A DNA stretch of 64,000 bases from Macrostomum hystrix (Eukaryota; Platyhelminthes; Macrostomidae), in the NCBI GenBank assembly GCA_950097015.1, contig CATNEN010000038.1:19130001-19194000 (forward strand), in the 5' to 3' direction. This document shows, piece by piece, positions 20,772 through 32,287 of this stretch. Position 1 is the stretch's first letter. Each line of letters begins with the position of its first letter. The notes under the pieces are model-generated. The model was not told the origin of the DNA. It saw only the letters and a list, made by a program, of their open reading frames with translations, and ran no database searches. A program made the translations under genes and the position numbers.

Positions 20772-22391
20772 ATGACGGCGCTAGCTACGGTTGGTATCAG
20801 TGCGGTCGGATCTCACCTACAACTGGCCGGCTTTAACATCTTTGAGAGGCGCTGGTTGCCTCAGCAGCAGACAAAGTGGGTCTCACAAACTTATGAGTGC
20901 ACTTTATTAGATAATTAAAAAGACTCATTCAACTACTGCAGGTGCCATGAGCTGGTGTACCTGTGCCACGGATTTGCTGAGCACTGCGGCTATTTTCACC
21001 AGCTAGCAGAGCCGCTGGCAGCCGCTGGTCTGTTGGCTGTTGGACACGACTTCTGTGAGCTGCGTGTTTGACACCTCTATAGATTAGTGATTGACACCTG
21101 CTCGATTTGGGATTGATGCCTGTTAGACTATGGATTGACACCTGCTACATGTAGGATTGATACCTGTTAGATTTGGGATTGAGATCTGTTAGATCAGGGA
21201 TTGATTCCTGTTCGATTAGTGATTGAAACCTATTTCATTTGGGACTCATTCATGTAAGATTAGTGATTGACACCTGTTAAGATTTGGGATTGACAAATGG
21301 AAGATTAGTGATTGACACCTCTTAGATAAGGGACTTCCACAATAACCAATAAATGACTCATTATCCCGATTCCCAAACTAGACGGTCACGGCCAGAGCGA
21401 GGGCAATGTGAATCAGCTGCGCGGCATTGACACCTTCGTTGACGTTACCGTGGCCCACCTGGCCAAGCTGAAAACTGAATTCCCCGAGGCCAAAGTATAC
21501 GGCATCGGATACTCTATGGTAAGCAGATTTTCTGTCATTAGCTTGACGCTGATGTACTGCTGTATCACAGAGTTAACTAACCCACAGGGTGCCCTCGTGC
21601 TGCACCGCCTGTGCAGCCGCAGTCCCCAGCTGCTGTCAGCCATGATCTGGCTGTCGCCGGCTCTGCAGCCAGTCGGGCTGAAGCTCACTAAGCGACGCGT
21701 ACAGATGGGCAAATGGCTGTTTCAACGCCTGCCAAATCTGCCACTGCCCGGTGGCAGATTCCAGCCGGAGGATCTGACCAGGAACAAGGAGACGGTATGG
21801 GCGCCTGACCAATGAGAAGCTTGGACTCCTCACGAGTGTACACTGACCAGCTGCACACCTCAATCCCTCTAGGCCCTGCCAGGGTTCACTGATTAGCCGC
21901 TTAACCCCGCCTCACTACACTGGTCCCTGCCAATGAACATAGACTATAGCGTCTAACCCCACCTTACTCCACTGAACCTGGCTAGTGTACACTGACTAGG
22001 CGCCCAACCAATCAGGGTTCTGAATATGCTTACAACCCTCTAAAAACCCTTCTAAACACAGCAAGATCAGTTGATTTCGGACTCGAACATCAAGCAGCGC
22101 AGTCTCTACAGCCGCGTCTGCGCCTGGATGCTGGAAGCCATGCTGGCTACAGGACCGGAATCAGTGGCCATTCCAGTCCTGATTGTCACAGGCAGCGCCG
22201 ACCGGATTGCTGATTCTGGCAGGACAGCCGCTTTTGTAGCCGCCGGCCAGTCGTTGGGCAAGCCAATTAGCAGCCGGGTGTATCCAGGAGGCCTGCACCA
22301 GCTGCACACGGACCTGCCGACTGTAGGGATCAGGCTGCACCTGGACCTGCTGCAATGGCTAGCTGGTCTCGGCGATGTCAATAAGGAGTGA
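20772..22391 (+). CDS. MGLL: Monoglyceride lipase-like serine hydrolase, 296 aa
   Basis: Alpha/beta hydrolase that in known members cleaves monoacylglycerols, including 2-arachidonoylglycerol, to glycerol and fatty acid. Exons 20772-20875, 20942-21054, 21382-21518, 21588-21794, 22062-22391 join in frame; the first donor must be AA|GTGGGT because the alternative gives a stop. Landmarks: [10 protein letters not shown] (oxyanion HG, about 44-45), HDFYGHGQSEG (70-80), nucleophile elbow GYSMG (115-119, Ser about 117), GSADRIAD (acid about Asp234) and YPGGLHQLH (His about 266). All three catalytic residues are present, so it should be active. At 296 residues it is close to the usual roughly 300. 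The lid after RNKET is divergent. The common GHSMGG elbow here reads GYSMGA. It has no signal peptide. A 12-bp array starts right after the stop. Confidence 0.9.
21060..21345. repeat. Degenerate repeat of about 25 bp in lipase intron 2
   Basis: About ten diverged copies of GGATTGACACCTGTTAGATT occupy the intron 21055-21381, beginning within 10 bp of the donor. The fourth intron, 21795-22061, shows no clear array. Confidence 0.75.
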
Positions 22392-22400
22392 CGAAATTTA

Positions 22401-23000
22401 ACATTGACAGTAGGAGTGACAGCAGGAGTGACAGTAGGAATGACAGTAGGAGTGACAGTAGGAGTGACAGTAGGAGTGACAGTAGGAGTGACAGTAGGAG
22501 TGACAGTAGGAGTGACAGTAGGAGTGACAGTAGGAGTGACGGTGGGAGTGACAGTAGGAGTGACAGTAGGAGTGACAGTAGGAGTGACAGTAGGAGTGAC
22601 AGTAGGAGTGACAGTAGGAGTGCCAGTAGGAGTGCCAGTAGGAGTGCCAGTAGGAGTGACGGTGGGAGTGACGGTGGGAGTGACGGTGGGAGTGACGGTG
22701 GGAGTGACAGTAGGAGTGACAGCAGGAGTGATAGTAGGAGTGACAGCAGGAGTGACAGTAGGAGTGACAGTAGGAGTGACAGTAGGAGTGACAGTAGGAG
22801 TGACAGTAGGAGTGACAGTAGGAGTGACAGTAGGAGTGACAGTTGGAGTGACAGTAGGAGTGACAGTAGGAGTGACAGTAGGAGTGACAGTAGGAGTGAC
22901 AGTAGGAGTGACAGTAGGAGTGACAGTAGGAGTGACAGTAGGAGTGACAGTAGGAGTGACAGTAGGAGTGACAGTAGGAGTGACAGTAGGAGTGACAGCG
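22401..23000. repeat. 12-bp minisatellite (GGAGTGACAGTA) in lipase 3' UTR
   Basis: About 50 copies, starting about 10 bp after the stop codon. The stop context of the gene, AAGGAGTGACGAA, itself matches the unit core GGAGTGAC, so the array may have grown out of the stop-codon region. Sub-blocks of variants (GTGCCAGTA, GTGACGGTG) are clustered. All six frames are nearly open; the apparent RSDS-repeat and other proteins are artefacts. Confidence 0.95.
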
Positions 23001-23670
23001 AAGAGCACAATAGTTTAGGATCAACTGTAGAATTGCACTGCAGTTACACACGGAAGCTGCATAGAAGTAAGTCAATAACGCCAACTTTCATGCTAGCCCT
23101 TTCGTGTTGACACTCGAGTGACACAATTTCTCCCAGTGTTTGAGCAATGGCAAGCGCAGTGATTTTTGTCAATTGTTATTTTTCTTCTCTGTTATTACAA
23201 AACTGACTTTAATTGCTTTTTTCTCCTTGTCGCGATGTCTTGAGCTGAAATCAAATTTTCTTGTCATTCTATGCGAGTATTTTAGTCAGTGTTGTACAAT
23301 GCTTAACAAGAAATCATTATTATTTTTTTGTAACTGGAGTATCACTGTTGTACATTTCCTCAGATATTTGTTTATTGATGTTATTGTTGTACATGTGGCT
23401 TAAAAATATATAATAACTACAACAAACAATCACTGCCTTACCTTGACACCCGCTGTAGGTCGCATATGTATCACAGGCCGCTGAAACATTTCGGATTTTC
23501 ATTTATTTTGGACAATAGGAGCAACAGTAAAATTTCTAGCAGCAACAGCCGATTCAAAACACAAATTAGTATAACAATTAAATTTGCAACACATTGTTTT
23601 CGAAGGACAGTAATTAGGGTTACGACAACAAACACACATTTACTTACTTCTTACGACCAGACACAATGCT
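23001..23670. other. Unannotated stretch after lipase array
   Basis: AT-rich, no exon or element recognised, and no clear AATAAA for the lipase transcript. Confidence 0.5.
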
Positions 23671-23671
23671 T

Positions 23672-24965
23672 TAGCTACTAGTGATGACCTGACACATACC
23701 TTTAGCTACTAGTGATGACCTGACACATACCTTTAGCTACTAGTGATGACCTGACACATACCTTTAGCTACTAGTGATGACCTGACACATACCTTTAGCT
23801 ACTAGTGATGACCTGACACATACCTTTAGCTACTAGTGATGACCTGACACATACCTTTAGCTACTAGTGATGACCTGACACATACCTTTAGCTACTAGTG
23901 ATGACCTGACACATACCTTTAGCTACTAGTGATGACCTGACACATACCTTTAGCTACTAGTGATGACCTGACACATACCTTTAGCTACTAGTGATGACCT
24001 GACACATACCTTTAGCTACCCCTAATGACCAGAAACATACCTTTAGCTACCCCTAATGACCAGAAACATACCTTTAGCTACCCCTAATGACCAGAAACAT
24101 ACCTTTAGCTACCCCTAATGACCAGAAACATACCTTTAGCTACCCCTAATGACCAGAAACATACCTTTAGCTAACCCTGATGACCAGAAACATACCTTTA
24201 GCTACCCCTGATGACCAGAAACATACCTTTAGCTACCCCTAATGACCAGAAACATACCTTTAGCTCTCCTGATGACCAGATACATACCATAGGGACTCCT
24301 GATGACCAGAAACATACATTTAGCTACCCCTAATGACCAGAAACATACCTTTAGCTACCCCTAATGACCAGAAACATACCTTTAGCTATCCCTGATGACC
24401 AGAAACATACCTTTAGCTACTCCTGATGAGCAGAAACATACTTTAGCTCTCCTGATGACCAGATACATACCATAGGGACTCCTGATGACCAGAAACATAC
24501 ATTTAGCTACCCCTAATGACCAGAAACATCCTTTAGCTACCCCTAATGACCAGAAACATACCTTTAGCTACCCCTGATGACCAGAAACATCCTTTAGCTA
24601 CCCCTAATGACCAGAAACATACCTTTAGCGACTCCTGATGACCAGTAACATACCTTTACCTACCCCTGATGACCAGAAACATACCTTTAGCTACCCCTGA
24701 TGACCAGAAACATACCTTTAGCTACCTCTAATGACCAGAAACATACCTTTAGCTACCCCTAATGACCAGAAACATACCTTTAGCTACCCGTAATGACCAG
24801 AAACATGCCTTTAGCTCTCCTGATGACCAGATACATACCATAGGGACTCCTAATGACCAGAAACATACCTTTAGCGACTCCTAATGACCAGAAACATACC
24901 TTTAGCTACTCCTAATGACTAGAAACATACCTTTAGCTACCCCTAATGACCAGAAACATACCTTT
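23672..24965. repeat. 31-bp minisatellite in two blocks
   Basis: From 23672 to about 24010 come eleven near-identical copies of GACACATACCTTTAGCTACT + AGTGATGACCT. From 24010 on come about 30 copies of a related unit, GAAACATACCTTTAGCTACC + CCTAATGACCA, with more variants. On the minus strand every unit contains AAAG|GTATGT, a good splice-donor match. Confidence 0.95.
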
Positions 24966-25310
24966 ATCACTCTTGCAGCAACAGCAAATCAATTGACTAT
25001 GAAAGCTATTCCGCAACCGTCTGCTTAATTGCCATGCTAAATTTAGCCCACTGAATTATAACCGTCTTCTAGAAGATTGTGTAAATTTTAGAAATTACAT
25101 GTGAAAGTTGGGGCGAAATGTACTTTTATTAGGATATCTAGTGCAGTAAGTAGGCAGTATCTTCTGCCCGATATAATACTCGTATACACGAACTTTGATA
25201 CTATTTTTAATGCCGAAAAATACGAAGCATATAGATATCTATACGGAACTTATAACAATAAACCTTCAGCTTACCTAAACGAATAACTTACGAGTAAATT
25301 ATAAAAAGTA
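24966..25310. other. Unannotated stretch
   Basis: No gene or element recognised. Confidence 0.5.
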
Positions 25311-25311
25311 C

Positions 25312-25558
25312 GAGCCGACAGCACAGCCGCAGCTATTGCGCGGCGCATCTGAAGGCTGCGTACGGCTGTTCAGTCCATGGACTGGGGAGGACGCGGCATC
25401 CACCCTCAATTACCCTGCAGCTGATGCTGGTACCCATTTAACAGCTGGGTGAACTGAAGCACTGCAGAGTTGGATGCCTTGTTAGTTCCAGTGGATTTAG
25501 GAATCGAACCCCCGACCTTCAAGTCATGAGTCACTAGTCTACAACCCCAGTACAGAAT
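25312..25558 (-). mobile_element. tRNA-derived SINE, family 1 (minus orientation)
   Basis: The reverse complement carries the tRNA-like head with B box GGTTCGATTCC near 25510, then the same body (CACCCAGCTGTTAAATGGGT, CAGTCCATGGACTGAACAGC) as the copy at 42935. It lacks about 15 nt of the head around the A box and lacks the ATT tail. A decayed copy. Confidence 0.85.
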
Positions 25559-25955
25559 TTGGCGATCGAGAATTGCGGAGGTACTCTGAATAGTACGCAA
25601 TGTTTAACAGCACACGCATCTAATTGCTTTTTTGGCACCGCGCGCGGTAACCGGGAGAGATTTGGGGAGCACGAATTGAAAACCGAAGGTGAGAGTGATC
25701 GAGAGTGAACCTGGAATATAGCGGTTTGGAGTGAAATCTCGGTCACGGCTCTGCGATCCCAACGAGAACGCCCACGCAATGGCATGATGGACAGGGGAAG
25801 ACAACTATAATATTGCTTCTCAATTCCGAAGCCATGGCTGATTAGACGAAACGATCTATTTTTAGAAATAATAGAAATCTCAAAGCTTAATATCGTGAAC
25901 GGACAACATACTGGAATAGTGCTAATGCGACTTTACGAATCCATAAATAAACTCG
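25559..25955. other. Unannotated stretch
   Basis: A moderately GC-rich piece (25600-25800) directly follows the SINE head. It could be another element, but no family motif is visible. Confidence 0.4.
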
Positions 25956-25957
25956 CC

Positions 25958-27390
25958 TACTGTCCTAATCTACTTCCGGTCTGTCTATAGATCTATTGTC
26001 CTAATCTACCTCCGGTCTGTCTATAGAACTATTGTCCTAATCTACCTCCGGTCTGACTATAGATCTATTGTTCTAATCTACCTCCGGTCTGTCTATAGAT
26101 CTATTGTCCTAATCTACTTCCGGTCTGTCTATAGATCTGTTGTCCTAATCTACCTCCGGTCTGTCTATAGATCTACTGTCCTAATCTACCTCCGGTCTGA
26201 CTATAGATCTATTGTTCTAATCTACCTCCGGTCTGTCTATAGATCTATTGTTCTAATCTACCTCCGGTCTGTCTATAGATCTACTGTCCTTATCTACCTC
26301 CGGTCTGTCTATAGAACTATTGTCCTAATCTACCTCCGGTCTGACTATAGATCTATTGTTCTAATCTACCTCCGGTCTGTCTATAGATCTATTGTCCTAA
26401 TCTACTTCCGGTCTGTCTATAGATCTGTTGTCCTAATCTACCTCCGGTCTGTCTATAGATCTATTGTCCTAATATACCTCCGGTCTGACTATAGATCTAT
26501 TGTTCTAATCTACTTCGGTCTGTCTATAGATCTACTGTCCTTATCTACCTCCGGTCTGTCTATAAATCTACTGTCCTTATCTACCTCCGGTCTGTCTATA
26601 AATCTACTGTCCTTATCTACCTCCGGTCTGTCTATAGATCTACTGTCCTTATCTACCTCCGGTCTGTCTATAAATCTACTGTCCTTATCTACCTCCGGTC
26701 TGTCTATAGATCTACTGTCCTTATCTACCCCCGGTCTGTCTATAAATCTACTGTCCTTATCTACCTCCGGTCTGTCTATAGATCTACTGTCCTAATCTAC
26801 CTCCGGTCTGTCTATAGATCTATTGTCCTAATCTACTTCCAGTCTGTCTATAGATCTATTGTCCTAATCTACCTCCGGTCTGTCTATAGATCCATTGTCC
26901 TAATCTACCTCCGGTCTGTCTATAGATCTATTGTCCTTATCTAAATCCGGTCTGTCTATAGATCTATTGTCCTAATATACCTCCGGTCTGTCTATAGATC
27001 TATTGTCCTAATCTACTTCCGGTCTGTCTATAGATCTATTGTCCTAATCTACCTCCGGTCTGTCTATAGATCTATTGTCCTTATCTACCTCCGGTCTGTC
27101 TATAAATCTACTGTCCTTATCTACCTCCGGTCTGTCTATAGATCTACTGTCCTTATCTACCTCCGGTCTGTCTATAAATCTACTGTCCTTATCTACCTCC
27201 GGTCTGTCTATAGATCTACTGTCCTTATCTACCTCCGGTCTGTCTATAAATCTACTGTCCTTATCTACCTCCGGTCTGTCTATAGATCTACTGTCCTAAT
27301 CTACCTCCGGTCTGTCTATAGATCTACTGTCCTTATCTACCTCCGGTCTGTCTATAGATCTACTGTCTTTATCTAACTCCGGTCTGTCAA
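25958..27390. repeat. 36-bp minisatellite, partly dimeric
   Basis: About 40 copies of CTGTCCTTATCTACCTCCGG + TCTGTCTATAGATCTA. In 26540-26780 and 27075-27299 units with ATAAATCTA and ATAGATCTA alternate strictly, a 72-bp higher-order repeat. The unit shares ATCTACTGTCCTTATCTAC with the separate 24-bp array at 35.7 kb. Confidence 0.95.
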
Positions 27391-28050
27391 AAGAGTGCAT
27401 CAGCTCCATAGATAGCCCAAGTGTGCAGTACTGAATCTGTTATGCTGTTATGAATGCCATGTCATGCGTACATTGCTCTAAACACTAATTATAAGGAGAG
27501 AGAAGCCAAAACAAGAGATCAAGTGTATTTTGGCTTTTAATTAGGTTGTTTTTTTAGTTTTAGCATAACAAAATGTATGAAGTCCCTTGGTTTATTGCTT
27601 TTACAACAAAAATAATGATGATTTTCTTGTCGACTCTGGGGCCTGGATGGCGCCAATGCAAAATAAACATTTTTATTAAAAAAGTAGGTAAATTTAAATC
27701 TCTCCAAACACACCCCTTGACTGGCAAAGCTTAATTAAAGGATAATTTAGATAAAAAAGTCATTGAGATTTTAGATTGGTCAATGAGTGTACGTTTTTTG
27801 GCTGCATTTCTGGGTGTTTCATTGTGAATTTTTTAGATGGGGTGGGTGGCTGTGCGATTGGACTGCGCAACAAATGTAACGAAGATTAAAAAAATACAAA
27901 AGGTTTATTAAAAAGGTTCCTATATAACGTTCTTTCAGTTCTAGACTAGAACAACTACAAAATAGTATTTTCCTCATAAAAACCGTTTAATAAAAAATCA
28001 CTTACTTGCTACACTTGATGCAAACGTGTTTGAAAAAACCTACCGTAGTT
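27391..28050. other. Unannotated AT-rich stretch
   Basis: No exon, RNA gene or mobile element recognised. Confidence 0.5.
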
Positions 28051-28054
28051 CACT

Positions 28055-28690
28055 AATAGTGTCAGTGAGTGTCAGTGAGTGTCAGTGAGTGTCAGTGAGT
28101 GTCAGTGATTGTCAGTGATTGTCAGTGAGTGTCAGTGATTGTCAGTGAGTGTCAGTGATTGTCAGTGAGTGTCAGTGAGTGTCAGTGAGTGTCAGTGAGT
28201 GTCAGTGAGTGTCAGTGAGTGTCAGTGAGTGTCAGTGATTGTCAGTGATTGTCAGTGAGTGTCAGTGATTGTCAGTGAGTGTCAGTGATTGTCAGTGAGT
28301 GTCAGTGAGTGTCAGTGAGTGTCAGTGAGTGTCAGTGAGTGTCAGTGAGTGTCAGTGAGTGTCAGTGAGTGTCAGTGAGTGTCAGTGATTGTCAGTGATT
28401 GTCAGTGAGTGTCAGTGATTGTCAGTGAGTGTCAGTGATTGTCAGTGAGTGTCAGTGAGTGTCAGTGAGTGTCAGTGAGTGTCAGTGATTGTCAGTGAGT
28501 GTCAGTGATTGTCAGTGAGTGTCAGTGAGTGTCAGTGATTGTCAGTGAGTGTCAGTGAGTGTCAGTGAGTGTCAGTGAGTGTCGGTGAGTGTCAGTGATT
28601 GTCAGTGATTGTCAGTGAGTGTCAGTGAGTGTCAGTGAGTGTCAGTGAGTGTCAGTGAGTGTCGGTGAGTGTAAGTGATTGTCAGTGAGT
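28055..28690. repeat. 10-bp minisatellite (GTCAGTGAGT/GTCAGTGATT)
   Basis: About 63 copies. Two unit types (ending AGT or ATT) are arranged in a recurring pattern: the series ATT ATT AGT ATT AGT ATT followed by a run of AGT units begins near 28101, 28231 and 28381, so the array has a higher-order period of about 130-150 bp. Confidence 0.94.
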
Positions 28691-29205
28691 GAGCGTGTCT
28701 AATCGTGGGATGTGTCAGTGAGTGTCAGTGAGGGTGGGATGTGTCAGTGAGTGTCAGTGAGTGAGCGTGTCTAACCGTGGGATGTGTCAGTGAGTGTCAG
28801 TGAGGGTGGGATGTGTCAGTGAGTGAGCGTGTCTAACCGTGGGATGTGTCAGTGAGTGTCAGTGAGTGAGGGTAGGATGTGTCAGTGAGTGAGGTTAGGA
28901 TGTGTCAGTGAGTGAGGGTTTATAACAGTGGGATGTGTCAGTGAGTGAGGGTTTATAACAGTGGGATGTGTCAGTGAGTGAGGGTTTATACCAGTGGGAT
29001 GTGTCAGTGAGTGAGGGCTTATAACAGTGGGATGTGTCAGTGAGTGAGGGTTTATACCAGTGGGATGTGTCAGTGAGTGAGGGTTTATACCAGTGGGATG
29101 TGTCAGTGAGTGAGGGTTTATACCAGTGGGATGTGTCAGTGAGTGAGGGTTTATACCAGTGGGAAGTGTCAGTGAGTGAGGGTTTATACCAGTGGGATGT
29201 GTTAG
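28691..29205. repeat. 33-bp minisatellite derived from the 10-bp array
   Basis: Transitional units give way to about ten copies of GGGATGTGTCAGTGAGTGAG + GGTTTATAACAGT. Each still contains GTCAGTGAGT of the adjoining 10-bp array, so this array appears to have arisen by recruiting those units into a longer repeat. 29206-29590 holds nothing recognised. Confidence 0.9.
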
Positions 29206-29591
29206 TCATCTAAAAAGGTAAATTGCACTGTCTGCAGGTCGAGACAAACAGTCATAAAATAAATAGTTGTTATACTGTAAAAATTTCCTTTCTCAAAGTC
29301 ACGCCCCCGCAAAAATCAGTGCCCCCTAGAGAAAAACTAATAAATTTTGGGGCAGAACCTGGTTTCGTTATATCACCGAATTTCTAAACTAATACATGGA
29401 CTAGATGCAAGATTTAACTATACTCAATACGTGCTACAGACACAAACGGCCCAGTTTATTAAAAATATACAATCAGCGGCCTACTCATCACCAGCACGCG
29501 AGTACTTGAGTACCTTTCAAGTGAAAAACTCGTGGATAATCTGTTGCCAACACGGGTGTCGAAAATGCACTAGGGAATCGATAGAGATTAG

Positions 29592-30020
29592 GCATTAGAG
29601 TGAGACGCAGAGGTGAGATTAGCAGGGTTAGAGTGAGATACAGGTGAGATTAGCAGAGTTGGAGTGAGATACAGGTGAGATTAGCAGAGTTAGAGTGAGA
29701 TACAGGTGAGATTAGCAGGGTTAGAGTGAGATACAGGTGAGATTATCAGAGTCGGAGTGAGATACAGGTGAGATTAGCAGGGTTTGGTGAGATACAGGTG
29801 AGATTAGCAGGGTTGGAGTGAGATACAGGTGAGATTAGCAGAGTTGGAGTGAGATACAGGTGAGATTAGAAGGGTTGGGGTGAGATACAGGTGAGATTAG
29901 CAGAGTTGGAGTGAGATAAAGGTGAGATTAGCAGAGTTGGAGTGAGATACAGGTGAGATTAGCAGGGTTGGGGTGAGATACAGGTGAGATTAGCAGGGTT
30001 GGGGTGAGATACAGGTGAGA
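29592..30020. repeat. 31-bp minisatellite with CAGGTGAG core
   Basis: About 13 copies of AGGTGAGATTAGCAGAGTTG + GAGTGAGATAC. The unit contains TACAG|GTGAGATTA, shared over 14 bp with the 29-bp array in the receptor intron at 2.1 kb. Confidence 0.92.
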
Positions 30021-31705
30021 TTAGAGCGATTCTAAAGGGATTAGAGCGATTCTATAGGGATTAGAGCGATTCAAAAGGGATTAGACTAATTTTAGATAGA
30101 TTCTGAGGGATTAGAGTAATTCTAAAGGGATTAGAGCGATTCTAAAGGGATTAGAGCGATTCTAAAGGGATTAGAGTGAATCTGAGAGATTAGAGTTGTC
30201 GGAAATGCTTCCTCCAGAAAACCTTCTCGTCGTTTCCTTTGACTCTCCTCTTTAATCTCTTGCTCACCAATTAGTTAATCAGTACGTTTCACTGCACTTT
30301 AATTGTTTCGCTTTCTATCGTCCTCTTAGCCCATAGACTACGCATCCTGCCCGCCCCTTGTTAACTCAATCGTTGTCTATGTTTTTAATTCCGTGCTCGG
30401 TACAGTTCCCCTTTAGTTGCTTCTAGTGCGCACTAAGCCCACTAGATCTTCGGACCAAATGCTTTTACTTTCAATATACAAGTCAAATACAAGCAAAGAA
30501 GTTTTGTCCCAAGCGACAAGAGTGATTCTGAGGGATTAGAGCGATTTTAAAGGGATTAGAGCGATTCTGAGGGATTAGAGCGATTCTAAAGGGATTAGAG
30601 CGATTCTAAAGGGATTAGAGTGATTCTAAAGGGATTAGAGTGATTCTAAAGGGATTAGAGTGATTCTAAAGGGATTAGAGCGATTCTAAAGGAATTAGAG
30701 AGATTCTGAAGAGATTGGAGTTAGTCTGAAGGGATTAGAGTGATTTTGAAGGGATTAGAGTGACTTTGAAGGGATTAGAGTGATTCTGAAGGGATTAGAG
30801 TTAGTCTGAAGGGATTAGAGTGATTCTGAAGGGATTAGAGTGATTCTAAAGGGATTAGAGTGATTCTGAAGAGATTAGAGTTAGTCTGAAGGGATTAGAG
30901 TGATTTTGAAGGGATTAGAGTGACTTTGAAGGGATTAGAGTGATTCTGAAGGGATTAGAGTTAGTCTGAAGGGATTAGAGTGATTTTGAAGGGATTAGAG
31001 TGACTTTGAAGGGATTAGAGTGATTCTGAAGGGATTAGAGTTAGTCTGAAGGGATTAGAGTGATTCTGAAGGGATTAGAGTTAGTCTGAAGGGATTAGAG
31101 TGATTCTGAAGGGATTAGAGTGATTCTGAAGGGATTAGAGAGATTCTGAAGTGATTACAGTGATTCTGAAGAGATTAGAGTGATTCTGAAGGGATTAGAG
31201 TGATTCTGAAGTGATTACAGTGATTCTGAAGAGATTAGAGTTAGTCTGAAGGGATTAGAGTGATTCTGAAGAGATTAGAGTTAGTCTGAAGGGATTAGAG
31301 AGATTTTGAAGGGATTAGAGTGATTCTGAAGGGATTAAAGTGATTCTGAAGAGATTAGAGTGATTCTAAAGGGATTAGAGCGATTCTAAAGGGATTAGAA
31401 GGATTCTAAAGGGATTAGAAGGATTCTAAAGGGATTAGAGTGATTCTAAAGGGATTAGAGCGATTCTGAGAGATTAGAGTGATTCTAAAGGGATTAGAGT
31501 TAGTCTGAAGGGATTAGAGTGATTCTAAAGGGATTAGAGCGATTCTAAAGGGATTAGAAGGATTCTAAAGGGATTAGAAGGATTCTAAAGGGATTAGAGT
31601 GATTCTAAAGGGATTAGAGCGATTCTGAGAGATTAGAGTGATTCTAAAGGGATTAGAGTTAGTCTGAAGGGATTAGAGTTAGTCTGAAGGGATTCGAGTG
31701 ATTTC
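30021..31705. repeat. 20-bp minisatellite (GATTCTAAAGGGATTAGAGT), split by an LTR
   Basis: About 65 copies with variants (TTAGTCTGAAG, GATTTTGAAG, GATTCTGAAG) that recur in blocks of several units. The array is interrupted at 30197-30518 by a solo LTR. Confidence 0.94.
30197..30518. mobile_element. Solo LTR (322 bp) inserted in a minisatellite
   Basis: A unique 322-bp block begins TGTCGGAAATGC and ends CCCAAGCGACA (TG...CA ends with short inverted TGTCG/CGACA). It is flanked by a perfect 5-bp duplication AGAGT (30192-30196 and 30519-30523), which is part of the surrounding repeat unit. This is the signature of an LTR retrotransposon reduced to one LTR by recombination. No internal coding region is present. 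Orientation was not determined. Confidence 0.75.
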
Positions 31706-32285
31706 GAAGGGATACATCATTGGAGCGATTCTAATGGAGCCGATTATAATTTTATAAGTCGGATTACGAATCAATTGTTATATATGATTAGACTAAAACT
31801 AGTTGTCACATCAGGTCGTGAAGCATATGGATGTTTCGCAAGATAGGATTGAAAAAAATGTAAAATAGTTAGCTTATACGAAAATTACGCTTTTAAAATA
31901 GCACTTCCCAACAAGGATTGTCTAACAAAAATAGTTCGATCACGCTATTATTCCAAGAAGACTTGTGACAATTTTATTTTCTGATAGAGAAAAATAACAA
32001 AACCATAGCAACCGACAATAAATATAAAAATCTGTTTAATAATAGCATTTCTAGAATGTGTTACTGTAAGGAACAATGGCATACTGCCAGTCGTGTTATA
32101 GATAAGTCGTTTTTTAAATATAACATTCGCTTAAACGCAAGTCAGTTTGATAAATCAAGTCGCATAAGTGTCAGAAACGGACCGATAAAATACCGGAATA
32201 GGTAGGGTTCTGAGATTTTCTATCGGAATAGCAACAGATAACAATAGGCTAGATTCTAGTACACTGATAGCGAGACACTAACAGA
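31706..32285. other. Unannotated AT-rich stretch
   Basis: No gene or element recognised. Confidence 0.5.
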
Positions 32286-32287
32286 TT

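Noticed and set aside
22106-23110. RS-like (RSDSRSDS) protein and other repeat frames
   Set aside because: 12-bp array after the lipase stop codon; nearly all six frames are open, so openness carries no information.
23672-24965. CRISPR-like regular spacing
   Set aside because: Units are contiguous with no unique spacers; this and the other arrays are minisatellites in an animal genome.
28895-29209. Minus-strand DTSHWYKPSLT repeat protein
   Set aside because: 33-bp array; unit divisible by 3, no context.
30197-30518. Single-copy block in the 20-bp array as a gene or regulatory element
   Set aside because: TG...CA ends and the 5-bp duplication explain it better as a solo LTR; no open frame.
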